From positions 1-8,502 of the forward strand of contig CALZJY010000071.1 of assembly GCA_945787925.1 (NCBI GenBank): a DNA stretch of 8,502 nucleotides, given 5' to 3'. Under the pieces are notes generated by a model. That model ran no database searches. It was given only the letters and a program-made list of their open reading frames with translations, and had not been told where the DNA came from. The stretch comes from an uncultured Anaerosporobacter sp. Lineage in GTDB: Bacteria; Bacillota; Clostridia; Lachnospirales; Lachnospiraceae. How positions within the stretch are numbered: position 1 is the first letter of the stretch; each line of letters opens with the position of its first letter. This document shows positions 1-6,452 of this stretch, piece by piece. The position numbers and the translations under genes were made by a program.

Positions 1-2
1 AT

Positions 3-191
3 ATCAAAGTAGCCGTAATGGGTTGCGTCGTAAATGGACCAGGAGAAGCTAAAGAAGCAGATATCGGTATCGCTGGCGGACGTGGTGAAGGATTAATCAT
101 CAAGAAAGGTGTCGTGGTGAAAAAAGTACCTGAAGATCGTCTTTTAACGGAACTTCGCGAAGAACTCTTACATTGGAAAGAAAATAATTAG
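3..191 (+). CDS. ispG: 4-hydroxy-3-methylbut-2-enyl diphosphate synthase, C-terminal end (partial)
   Basis: The last 62 codons of IspG (GcpE); the 5' part lies outside the window. IspG is the cytoplasmic [4Fe-4S] enzyme of the MEP isoprenoid pathway that reductively converts methylerythritol cyclodiphosphate to HMBPP. The fragment holds the diagnostic motif GCVVNGPGEAKEADIGIAGG. Its cysteine (codon at 24-26) and the glutamate seven residues later (45-47) match the third Cys and the Glu ligand of the cluster in characterised IspG. The C-terminus (ELLHWKENN) and TAG stop look normal. The next start codon is only 24 nt downstream with no terminator between, so ispG and polC are probably co-transcribed, an arrangement common in Clostridia. 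Identification is secure despite truncation. Confidence 0.95.
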   Translation: MKVAVMGCVVNGPGEAKEADIGIAGGRGEGLIIKKGVVVKKVPEDRLLTELREELLHWKENN

Positions 192-204
192 ACAGTCAAA
201 GCGT

Positions 205-210
205 GGGAGG
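205..210 (+). promoter_or_regulatory. ribosome binding site of polC
   Basis: GGGAGG sits 5 nt before the ATG at 216. It decides the start over the ATG at 211, which directly abuts it and is in another frame. The N-terminus it gives (MLFFESFDQF) is suitable for PolC. Confidence 0.75.
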
Positions 211-215
211 ATGCT

Positions 216-1469
216 ATGCTATTTTTTGAATCGTTCGACCAATTTGAAGTAAATAATAAATTGACAGAATTGTTTCAGTTTGTCGAGGTAACGAAGGTTA
301 CGTTAAAACAGGCGCAACAAAAAATCTTGATCTATATCGATAGTGAGAATATCATTCCCTATCAGTATGTGAAAACAATGGAAGCCCTGATGCAGCGAAA
401 GTTATTTCCAGACTGGACGATTGAAATCAAAGAACATTATTTATTAAAGCATGAAAATGACTTTCAAACGGTCATGAAACGTTATAAAGATACTCTGGGG
501 GAAGAAGTAAAAGAACGAAGTGTAATCAGTGCATATTATATCAATCATGAGAAATACACCATTGAAGGTAATACACTGACATTCGAGATGGAAGATAACT
601 TTATCAATAAATCTTACTATGAGATCTTAAGAGAATTCCTAGTGGACGTATTCCAAAAGCGTTTCAGCATGGAAATCCAGGTCAAAGTAAACTACTTCGA
701 GCCAGCGAAAAAAGAAGAGCCAGAAGAGGATTATGCGGATCAATTATCCAGACATAAGGCCGAAGTGGCGAAAATGCAGGCATCGCATAGAAAAGAAACA
801 AAAGCAGACGAGGCAAAGCCACAAGAACAGCCAAAACGAGTGGAACCACAGAAGGCAGCAGCGCAAGTGGGTGGTGGATCACCACAAAAGCCATTCGAAA
901 AGAAACCATTCACACCGAAGAAGAAGCTTCCGAACGATCCAAGTGTCATCTATGGAAGAAACTTCGAAGGCGACTTAGTTTCCATCGTGGACATTCAGGA
1001 TGAAATTGGTGAGGTGGTAGTTCATGGTAAAATTGTATCTACCGAAGAAAGAGAGCTTCGTAATGGTAAGACATTACTTATGTTCTCGCTTACTGACTTT
1101 ACAGACAGTATTACGGTTAAAATCTTTATCAATAAGGACGATTCCCAAAAAGTATGTGGCGAATTATCCAAAGGTGCCTTTGTCCTAATCAAAGGTATGG
1201 CATTATATGATAGCTACTCCAAAGAAGTCAGCATCAGTTCTGTCGTAGGGATTAAAAAGATTTCTGACTTTACGGTAAAACGTAAGGATGAATCCAAAGA
1301 GAAACGAGTGGAGTTACATGCCCATACAACGTGTAGAACTCCACTGTCATACAGTAATGAGCGATATGGATGCGGTAGTAAACGTAAAATCATTAATCAA
1401 GCGTGCATTAGAATGGGGACATCCTGCGATTGCAATTACCGACCATGGTGTGGTGCAGTCATTCCCTGA
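216..1469 (+). CDS. polC: DNA polymerase III PolC-type alpha subunit, N-terminal part (frame broken near codon 372)
   Basis: The 5' part of polC, which encodes the replicative, proofreading DNA polymerase III of low-GC Gram-positive bacteria. The whole gene spans 216-4674. Residues 1-165 are the PolC N-terminal domain. About 165-235 is a charged, low-complexity linker rich in Lys, Glu, Pro and Gln. About 245-345 is the OB-fold (VVVHGKIVSTEERELRNGKTL onward). The PHP domain begins at residues 364-371 with RVELHAHT. Normal homology stops there: the last 46 residues are an out-of-frame read of the PHP region and end at TGA 1467-1469. The cause is a 25-nt imperfect tandem repeat that moves the rest of polC to the +1 frame. 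If translated as written, this 417-residue product would have the N-terminal and OB domains but no nuclease or polymerase active site. Confidence 0.85.
   Translation: MLFFESFDQFEVNNKLTELFQFVEVTKVTLKQAQQKILIYIDSENIIPYQYVKTMEALMQRKLFPDWTIEIKEHYLLKHENDFQTVMKRYKDTLGEEVKERSVISAYYINHEKYTIEGNTLTFEMEDNFINKSYYEILREFLVDVFQKRFSMEIQVKVNYFEPAKKEEPEEDYADQLSRHKAEVAKMQASHRKETKADEAKPQEQPKRVEPQKAAAQVGGGSPQKPFEKKPFTPKKKLPNDPSVIYGRNFEGDLVSIVDIQDEIGEVVVHGKIVSTEERELRNGKTLLMFSLTDFTDSITVKIFINKDDSQKVCGELSKGAFVLIKGMALYDSYSKEVSISSVVGIKKISDFTVKRKDESKEKRVELHAHTTCRTPLSYSNERYGCGSKRKIINQACIRMGTSCDCNYRPWCGAVIP
1305..1354 (+). repeat. 25-nt imperfect tandem repeat encoding RVELHxHT twice, causing a +1 frame change in polC
   Basis: Copy 1 (1305-1329) reads cga gtg gag tta cat gcc cat aca a. 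Copy 2 (1330-1354) reads cgt gta gaa ctc cac tgt cat aca g. They match at 15 of 25 positions. Differences are mostly at synonymous sites, so both encode RVELH-x-HT with Ala in copy 1 and Cys in copy 2. The 25-nt period (24+1) places copy 2 in the +1 frame, where polC stays open to 4674. Both copies appear to have diverged as coding sequence before being placed side by side, which does not suit a fresh tandem duplication or a simple sequencing error. Confidence 0.85.
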
Positions 1470-4400
1470 GGCAAACCATGCGATTGGAAAAGATGATCCG
1501 ATCAAGATTATTTACGGTATGGAAGCGTACGTAGTAGATGATACGAAACAGGTCGTAGAAAATGATAAAGGACAATCGATCGATGCTCCTTGTGTTGTAT
1601 TCGATATCGAGACAACCGGATTCGACTCCGCAATCAACCATATTATTGAGATTGGTGCGGTAAAAGTGGTAGAAGGTAAGATTGTAGACCGTTATTCTAC
1701 CTTTATCAATCCGGGTGTTCGTATTCCTGCTCGTATTACAGAACTTACGTCCATTACGGATGAGGATGTAAAGGATGCAAGAGGAATCGAAGAAATTCTA
1801 CCAGAATTCTTAGAGTTCTGTGAAGGCAGCGTATTAGTAGCCCATAATGCTTCGTTTGACGTAGGTTTTATTACGTATAAGGCGAAACTATTAGGAATTG
1901 ATATTGACTATACCGTATTAGATACGGTTGGACTTGCCAGAATGTTGCTGCCGAACTTAAGTAAATATAAGCTGAACCTAGTAGCAAAAGCATTGGATAT
2001 TTCGTTAGAAAACCATCATAGAGCCGTGGACGATGCTGAAGCAACGGCGCAAATCTTTGTTCGATTTATTGAAATGCTAAGGGAAAGGGAAATCCATACG
2101 TTTACGGCATTGAATGAAGCGAATAAGTTAACGCCAGAAGCAATTAAGAAGTTGCCAACGTACCATGCCATCATCCTAGCAAAGAATGATATAGGACGTA
2201 TTAATTTATATAAATTAGTATCTCTGTCTCATATCGAGTACTTTAGTAGAAGACCAAGAATTCCAAAAAGTCTGCTCGATGAGAATAGAGAGGGCTTGAT
2301 CCTTGGCTCTGCGTGTGAGGCGGGAGAAGTATTCCAGGCAGTCGTTCGTAACCAGCCAGAAGCAGAAATCAAGCGAGTGGTAGATTTCTATGATTATTTA
2401 GAAATCCAGCCTCTTGGAAATAATGAATTTATGATTGAGAGTGATCGTTACGAAGTAAGTTCCAAAGAAGATTTGATGGAACTCAACCGACGCATTATTG
2501 AATTAGGAGACCGTTATGACAAGCCAGTCGTTGCAACATGTGACTGTCATTTCTTAGACCCTGAGGACGAAGTATATCGTAGAGTCATTATGGCCGGAAA
2601 AGGATTTAAGGATGCGGATAACCAGCCGCCACTTTATTTTAGAACGACAGAGGAAATGCTTCATGAATTTGAGTATTTAGGAAGTGCGAAAGCAAGAGAA
2701 GTCGTTATAACAAATACAAATAAGATTGCGGATATGATTGAAAAGATTTCACCGGTTCGTCCGGATAAATGTCCTCCTGTCATCGAAGATTCGGATAAGC
2801 AGCTTCGTGATATTTGTTATACGAAGGCCCACTCCATGTATGGGCCAGATCTTCCAGAACAAGTAAAGGGAAGGCTTGAGCATGAGCTGAACTCAATCAT
2901 TTCCAATGGATTCGCCGTAATGTATATCATTGCCCAGAAGCTAGTATGGAAATCCAATGAGGATGGATACCTAGTAGGTTCCCGTGGTAGTGTTGGTTCT
3001 TCGTTCGTAGCGACAATGGCCGGTATTACCGAGGTTAATCCGCTGGCAGCACATTATTATTGTACAAACTGTTTCTATTCTGATTTTACATCAGAGGAAG
3101 TTCGAAAATTCTCTGGTAGCTCCGGATGTGATATGCCAGACAAGTTATGTCCAAACTGCGGAAAGCCACTTGAAAAAGATGGGCATGATATTCCGTTCGA
3201 AACCTTCCTTGGTTTCTACGGGGATAAGGAACCGGATATCGATCTTAACTTCTCTGGGGAATACCAAGCAAAAGCCCATGATTATACGGAGGTTATCTTC
3301 GGAAAAGGGCATACGTTCCGTGCAGGAACAATCGGTACCCTGGCAGAAAAGACAGCCTTTGGTTTTGTAAAGAACTATTATGAGGAACATGGAGAAAAGA
3401 AGAGAAATGCGGAAATTGATCGTATCGTATCGGGATGCGTAGGTGTTCGAAGAACAACAGGGCAGCATCCAGGTGGTATCATCGTACTTCCTCATGGCGA
3501 GGAGATTTACTCCTTTACCCCAGTACAACGTCCAGCAAACGATATGACGACGAAGACAGTAACGACACATTTCGATTACCACTCCATCGATCATAACTTG
3601 TTAAAACTAGATATTCTCGGACACGACGATCCGACGATGATTCGTATGTTGGAAGATTTAACAGGAATTGATGCACAGACGATCCGATTAGACGATGAGA
3701 AAGTACTATCCTTGTTTGAATCGACGGAGGCTCTAGGAATCGAACCAAAAGATTTGATTGACTGTGATCTTGGTTCCCTTGGAATTCCAGAGTTTGGTAC
3801 GGACTTCGTTATGCAGATGCTTCGTGATACGAAGCCAAAGACTTTCTCAGATCTTGTTCGTATCTCCGGACTAAGTCATGGTACCGACGTATGGCTGAAC
3901 AATGCCCAGTATTTCATTGCAAAAGGGGATTGTACACTGTCTACTGCAATCTGTACCCGAGATGATATTATGACCTTCCTGATTTATAAAGGCGTGGAAA
4001 ATGGTCTTGCATTCAAAATCATGGAAAGTGTTCGTAAAGGTAAGGGGCTTACCCCGGATATGGAGAGTGCCATGTTAGAGGCGAATGTAGATGAATGGTA
4101 TATCGAATCATGTAAACGAATCAAATACATGTTCCCGAAAGCCCATGCTGCTGCATACGTAATGATGGCATTCCGTATTGCGTATTTTAAAGTATATTAT
4201 CCGCTTGCTTATTATGCGGCATATTTCAGTATCCGTGCGTCAGCATTTAACTATGAGTTAATGTGCCTTGGCCAAAGTAAATTGGAGATGCATATGAGAG
4301 ATTATAAAAAGAGAAGTAACGAGCTGACGAAGAAAGAACAAGATACGTATAAGGATATGCGTTGTGTTCAAGAAATGTATGCTCGTGGATTTGAGTTTCT

Positions 4401-4674
4401 GCCAATTGATATTTATCAATCGGATTCAAAAAACTTCCAGATTATCGACGGAAAATTACTTCCTCCATTCAGTACGATCGACGGTCTTGGTGATAAGGCC
4501 GCAGAAGCCGTAGTAGAAGCTGTAAAAGATGGAAAATTCATTTCCCGAGATGACTTTAAGCAGAGAACAAAAGTATCTCAATCGGTAATCGATCTAATGG
4601 TAGATTTAGAAATTCTTTCAGATCTTCCTGCATCGAACCAGTTAAGTATCTTTGATGCTATGACACAATGGTAA
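1318..4674 (+). CDS. polC: DNA polymerase III PolC-type alpha subunit, catalytic part (PHP, 3'-5' exonuclease, polymerase)
   Basis: The main body of PolC in the +1 frame. The frame is open after a stop at 1276-1278. Candidate starts are ATG 1288 and ATG 1318. I prefer 1318: GTGGAG (1308-1313) lies 4 nt upstream, and the PHP strand RVELHCHT follows almost at once. Positions here are numbered from 1288. The PHP domain is split, as usual, by a DEDDh proofreading exonuclease: D106 and E108 in DIETTG, D191 in HNASFD, and H244 and D249 in HRAVDDAEAT. A zinc-binding set follows (C592, C595, C621, C624), then the polymerase Asp pair D650/D652 in PDIDLNFSGEY and the PolC signature LKLDILGHDDPTM. The C-terminus (NQLSIFDAMTQW) looks complete. 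Joined to the N-terminal part without the extra 25 nt, the protein is 1477 residues, near the usual 1430-1450. Whether the cell makes it whole or split is not shown. Confidence 0.9.
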   Translation: MPIQRVELHCHTVMSDMDAVVNVKSLIKRALEWGHPAIAITDHGVVQSFPEANHAIGKDDPIKIIYGMEAYVVDDTKQVVENDKGQSIDAPCVVFDIETTGFDSAINHIIEIGAVKVVEGKIVDRYSTFINPGVRIPARITELTSITDEDVKDARGIEEILPEFLEFCEGSVLVAHNASFDVGFITYKAKLLGIDIDYTVLDTVGLARMLLPNLSKYKLNLVAKALDISLENHHRAVDDAEATAQIFVRFIEMLREREIHTFTALNEANKLTPEAIKKLPTYHAIILAKNDIGRINLYKLVSLSHIEYFSRRPRIPKSLLDENREGLILGSACEAGEVFQAVVRNQPEAEIKRVVDFYDYLEIQPLGNNEFMIESDRYEVSSKEDLMELNRRIIELGDRYDKPVVATCDCHFLDPEDEVYRRVIMAGKGFKDADNQPPLYFRTTEEMLHEFEYLGSAKAREVVITNTNKIADMIEKISPVRPDKCPPVIEDSDKQLRDICYTKAHSMYGPDLPEQVKGRLEHELNSIISNGFAVMYIIAQKLVWKSNEDGYLVGSRGSVGSSFVATMAGITEVNPLAAHYYCTNCFYSDFTSEEVRKFSGSSGCDMPDKLCPNCGKPLEKDGHDIPFETFLGFYGDKEPDIDLNFSGEYQAKAHDYTEVIFGKGHTFRAGTIGTLAEKTAFGFVKNYYEEHGEKKRNAEIDRIVSGCVGVRRTTGQHPGGIIVLPHGEEIYSFTPVQRPANDMTTKTVTTHFDYHSIDHNLLKLDILGHDDPTMIRMLEDLTGIDAQTIRLDDEKVLSLFESTEALGIEPKDLIDCDLGSLGIPEFGTDFVMQMLRDTKPKTFSDLVRISGLSHGTDVWLNNAQYFIAKGDCTLSTAICTRDDIMTFLIYKGVENGLAFKIMESVRKGKGLTPDMESAMLEANVDEWYIESCKRIKYMFPKAHAAAYVMMAFRIAYFKVYYPLAYYAAYFSIRASAFNYELMCLGQSKLEMHMRDYKKRSNELTKKEQDTYKDMRCVQEMYARGFEFLPIDIYQSDSKNFQIIDGKLLPPFSTIDGLGDKAAEAVVEAVKDGKFISRDDFKQRTKVSQSVIDLMVDLEILSDLPASNQLSIFDAMTQW

Positions 4675-4682
4675 GCAGTTTT

Positions 4683-4720
4683 AGCCGATCCTATTTCGAG
4701 ATAGGGTCGGCTTTTGTGTT
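4683..4720 (+). terminator. intrinsic terminator of polC
   Basis: The arms at 4683-4694 (AGCCGATCCTAT) and 4701-4712 (ATAGGGTCGGCT) pair over 12 bp with one G-U wobble around a 6-nt loop. A T-rich run (TTTTGTGTT, counting from 4712) follows. It starts 8 nt after the polC stop, so it should end the ispG-polC transcript. Confidence 0.85.
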
Positions 4721-4752
4721 GCATAGGAAATTGCGAAGAATCCCCTATGCAA
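4719..4752. repeat. 9-bp inverted repeat behind the polC terminator
   Basis: TTGCATAGG (4719-4727) and CCTATGCAA (4744-4752) are perfect inverted copies 16 nt apart. No T-run follows, so this is not a standard terminator on the plus strand. A short palindrome, ATAAGG-G-CCTTAT (4752-4764), adjoins it. The pair could be an operator for the next gene or simply an RNA hairpin; nothing decides this. Confidence 0.45.
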
Positions 4753-4827
4753 TAAGGGCCTTATCACATAAAAATGTCGAATTAGGGAACACTTCTAGGG
4801 AGAAGATAAATAGTTAGGAAGGTTTTT

Positions 4828-5739
4828 ATGTTTAGAGTAAAAGGACTGGCATTTGGAATGGTGCTGCTCCTTGGATTGTCCTCGGGTCTGCCCGTGGATG
4901 CTAAGGAGGCCTGTGAGAAGAAGGAGGGAACGACGGATCATGTGATTTTGTTCGTTTCTGATATTCATGAAGAGAATGAACGGAATCTCAAGCATTTATT
5001 GTCTAGGTTTTCGGAAACAGATATTCAGGCGGAATATATTTGTTATGGAGGAGATTATGCGAAACAATTCAGTAAGGAGGCGATTGAGAAGGTAAGACAG
5101 ATGACGAAGGAGTATTTTCCAAACAGTAGGATTCTAATGACGACAGGAAACCATGAGCAAATTGGCTATAATCCGAAAATGTTTTGTACCGTGACAGAAC
5201 AGAGCTCTCCTATTATGTCTGTGTCGGAAAAAGGATATGCGATCTATATGCTTGGAGCGATGACAAGACAGCAGGAATTTAGCAAGAAGCAGATTGCGGA
5301 TTTGGAGCGGTTTTTAGAAGAGCAATCCAATAAGGTTCCAAAAGCTCCAGTGTTTATCGTGTCCCATTATCCAATCCATTTTTATCGTGGAAAGTCCTAT
5401 GCAAGAACAACTAAAAATGGGAAACTGATGGTAGAGTTGCTGAATCGATATTCTAACGTGGTGTTCTTATATGGTCATAATCATACGTTGCAGGATGATA
5501 ACTACAATGTAGTCCATATGCCAGGAGATGAACTTGAAATAGGGGAAGATGAGTTTAGCGGGATTCGTTTTGCATATGCTGCAATGGGAGCAGTAAGAGA
5601 TGGTGCAGGACATGACATATATGGGATGAAAGTTACGATTGAGCATACGGTTTGCTGTAACAAGGTAATCTTTGAACATGTCAATGTAGATGCAGAGCCA
5701 AGAGATCAGATGATGATTTGTTTTCCTATTGTTGAATGA
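4828..5739 (+). CDS. secreted calcineurin-like metallophosphoesterase
   Basis: A 303-residue protein of the calcineurin-like (two-metal) phosphoesterase superfamily. The metal-binding blocks appear in family order: D45-x-H47 (SDIHEEN), D76 (GGDYAKQ), N108-H109 (GNHEQ), H180 (SHYP), and H217 with H219 (GHNH). All ligands are present, so it should be catalytic. The N-terminus is a signal peptide: basic start (MFRVKG), hydrophobic core (residues 7-21) and a probable cut after VDA (residue 25). There is no lipobox Cys, later membrane segment or wall anchor, so the product is probably secreted. AGGAAGG at 4816-4822 precedes the ATG by 5 nt. The gene lies beyond the polC terminator and should have its own promoter, though I see no convincing one. 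The substrate (phosphomonoester, diester or nucleotide) cannot be told. The superfamily call is secure; the function is not. Confidence 0.85.
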   Translation: MFRVKGLAFGMVLLLGLSSGLPVDAKEACEKKEGTTDHVILFVSDIHEENERNLKHLLSRFSETDIQAEYICYGGDYAKQFSKEAIEKVRQMTKEYFPNSRILMTTGNHEQIGYNPKMFCTVTEQSSPIMSVSEKGYAIYMLGAMTRQQEFSKKQIADLERFLEEQSNKVPKAPVFIVSHYPIHFYRGKSYARTTKNGKLMVELLNRYSNVVFLYGHNHTLQDDNYNVVHMPGDELEIGEDEFSGIRFAYAAMGAVRDGAGHDIYGMKVTIEHTVCCNKVIFEHVNVDAEPRDQMMICFPIVE

Positions 5740-5808
5740 TCGCGGATTTGTGCCATTATAGTATATGACGAAAGGATTATTTCAGGGGGGACTAAAAGGG
5801 AGAATGAG

Positions 5809-5880
5809 ATGAGCTTGGTGGATATGATACATAAGGAATATGGAAATAAGGGGCAGCTTCGAGGAGAATATGTACACTAA
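5809..5880 (+). CDS. possible 23-residue small ORF
   Basis: ATG 5809 opens 23 codons (begins MSLVDMIHKEYG, ends LRGEYVH) and stops at TAA 5878-5880. AAAGGGAG (5795-5802) lies 6 nt upstream, a good Shine-Dalgarno. The stop codon forms the edge of the terminator at 5879-5928, which would end its transcript. I do not recognise the peptide and see no signal or membrane segment. It could be a short peptide, the remnant of a longer gene deleted when the neighbouring region was rearranged, or chance. A second short ORF (ATG 5870) runs into the terminator hairpin and is unlikely. Confidence 0.3.
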   Translation: MSLVDMIHKEYGNKGQLRGEYVH

Positions 5881-5928
5881 AAAAGGAAACGGGAAAATAG
5901 CAAAAGCTATTCTTCCGTTTCCTTTTTT
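5879..5928. terminator. bidirectional intrinsic terminator
   Basis: The 17-nt arms 5885-5901 and 5906-5922 pair with one G-U and one A-C mismatch around an AAAA loop. A6 flanks the stem on the left (5879-5884) and T6 on the right (5923-5928), giving a U-tract on transcripts from either side. It serves the plus-strand region after the phosphoesterase and the minus-strand XRE gene, whose TAG stop (5907-5909) lies in the stem. Confidence 0.9.
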
Positions 5929-6320
5929 GTATTAATTATATTAGAGAGGCGAAGAGTTTCTTCTGGAACCTCATATGTGCGTTTCCAATGGTTCGATTCC
6001 TCGATCATCTGGTCCTTAATGGAAGCAGGTACACGAATGTCGATTAAGTCTGACATCGAATCCAAACGTAATACGGCCATTAAGATTACTACATGATGCA
6101 TGTTGATAGAATTCTTTTTACCACGCATCAGGTCAGAAATAGTTGCAAGTCGTAAGCCTGATAATGCGGAAAGTTTTCGCACGGTTAAGTTGCGCTCTCT
6201 CATACGATCTGCTAATTTAAAGTAATAACAAAAACCTAAGTCTTCAAGTTCGTGATCAATGTTCCCGTAAGAATTGATCATGCTCTGGTGTCCATTTTCT
6301 GATATGTTTATCTTCTTCAT
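5907..6320 (-). CDS. XRE-family helix-turn-helix transcriptional regulator
   Basis: A 137-residue protein with one Cro/C1-type (XRE) DNA-binding domain at about residues 34-93. The helices read YFKLADRMRERNLTVRKLS, then SGLRLATISDLMRGKK as the turn and recognition helix, then INMHHVVILMAVLRLDSMSDLI. The first 30 residues and the C-terminal tail (about 94-137, charged, ending KKETEE) match nothing I recognise. There is no peptidase, toxin or sensor domain. On the minus strand AGGGG lies 5 nt before the ATG (plus positions 6326-6330), which supports the start. It is divergent from the RT gene with 132 bp between start codons. That is the usual layout of a regulator controlling itself and its neighbour, and short repeated motifs overlap both promoters. 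Regulation of the RT is inference; the HTH call is firm. Confidence 0.88.
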   Translation of the reverse strand: MKKINISENGHQSMINSYGNIDHELEDLGFCYYFKLADRMRERNLTVRKLSALSGLRLATISDLMRGKKNSINMHHVVILMAVLRLDSMSDLIDIRVPASIKDQMIEESNHWKRTYEVPEETLRLSNIINTKKETEE

Positions 6321-6351
6321 TTGTTCCCCTATAATAGTTAGTTATACCAAT

Positions 6352-6380
6352 ATTGTAAAGAAGTGGTTCAAAAAAAGCAA
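6352..6380 (-). promoter_or_regulatory. likely promoter of the XRE regulator gene
   Basis: Read on the minus strand, -35 TTGCTT (plus 6375-6380) and -10 TACAAT (plus 6352-6357) are 17 bp apart. This would give a leader of about 25 nt to the ATG at 6320, leaving room for the ribosome binding site. Confidence 0.55.
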
Positions 6381-6390
6381 TATTATTTAT

Positions 6391-6418
6391 TTGGAAATAA
6401 CATCGGAAATGGTATAAT
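6391..6418 (+). promoter_or_regulatory. promoter of the reverse transcriptase gene
   Basis: -35 TTGGAA (6391-6396), 16-bp spacer, and a consensus -10 TATAAT (6413-6418) preceded by TGG (6410-6412), which makes an extended -10. Transcription should start near 6425, leaving about 28 nt of leader with TAGGAG (6443-6448) as the ribosome binding site. Confidence 0.75.
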
Positions 6419-6452
6419 ATTGGAAAAAGATATCGTAGAAAGTAGGAGCCGT

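Larger units (their letters stand above)
6348..6422. promoter_or_regulatory. three candidate operator half-sites in the divergent XRE/RT intergenic region
   Basis: CAATATTG (6348-6355, a perfect palindrome), CAATATTA (6378-6385) and TAATATTG (6415-6422) are near-identical, and the last two are exact reverse complements. The first overlaps the XRE -10, the second overlaps the XRE -35 and ends 5 nt before the RT -35, and the third overlaps the RT -10. Spacing is 30 and 37 nt. The region is AT-rich, so chance recurrence is possible. Confidence 0.35.

Noticed and set aside
733..978. ORFs on both strands within the PolC linker region (682-978)
   Set aside because: They arise from the A/G-rich Lys-Glu-Gln-Pro linker codons of polC, and the sequences are low-complexity without family features.
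1288..1290. ATG 1288 as start of the catalytic part of PolC
   Set aside because: AAGG directly abuts the ATG with no spacer, and the first ten residues do not resemble PolC. The ATG at 1318 has a better-placed Shine-Dalgarno and starts next to true PHP homology.
3145..3594. 149-codon minus-strand ORF inside polC
   Set aside because: It is antisense to the conserved polymerase region (zinc-binding and DxD motifs), has no ribosome binding site I can see and encodes a Cys-rich, family-less sequence; it is a shadow of the polC codons.
4752..4764. ATAAGG-G-CCTTAT palindrome as a terminator
   Set aside because: The loop would be one base and no T-run follows. It could at most be a protein-binding site.
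5870..5935. 21-codon ORF starting at ATG 5870 with GAGGAG upstream
   Set aside because: Nearly all of it is the terminator stem, loop and T-run, so it would not be transcribed in full from the left.
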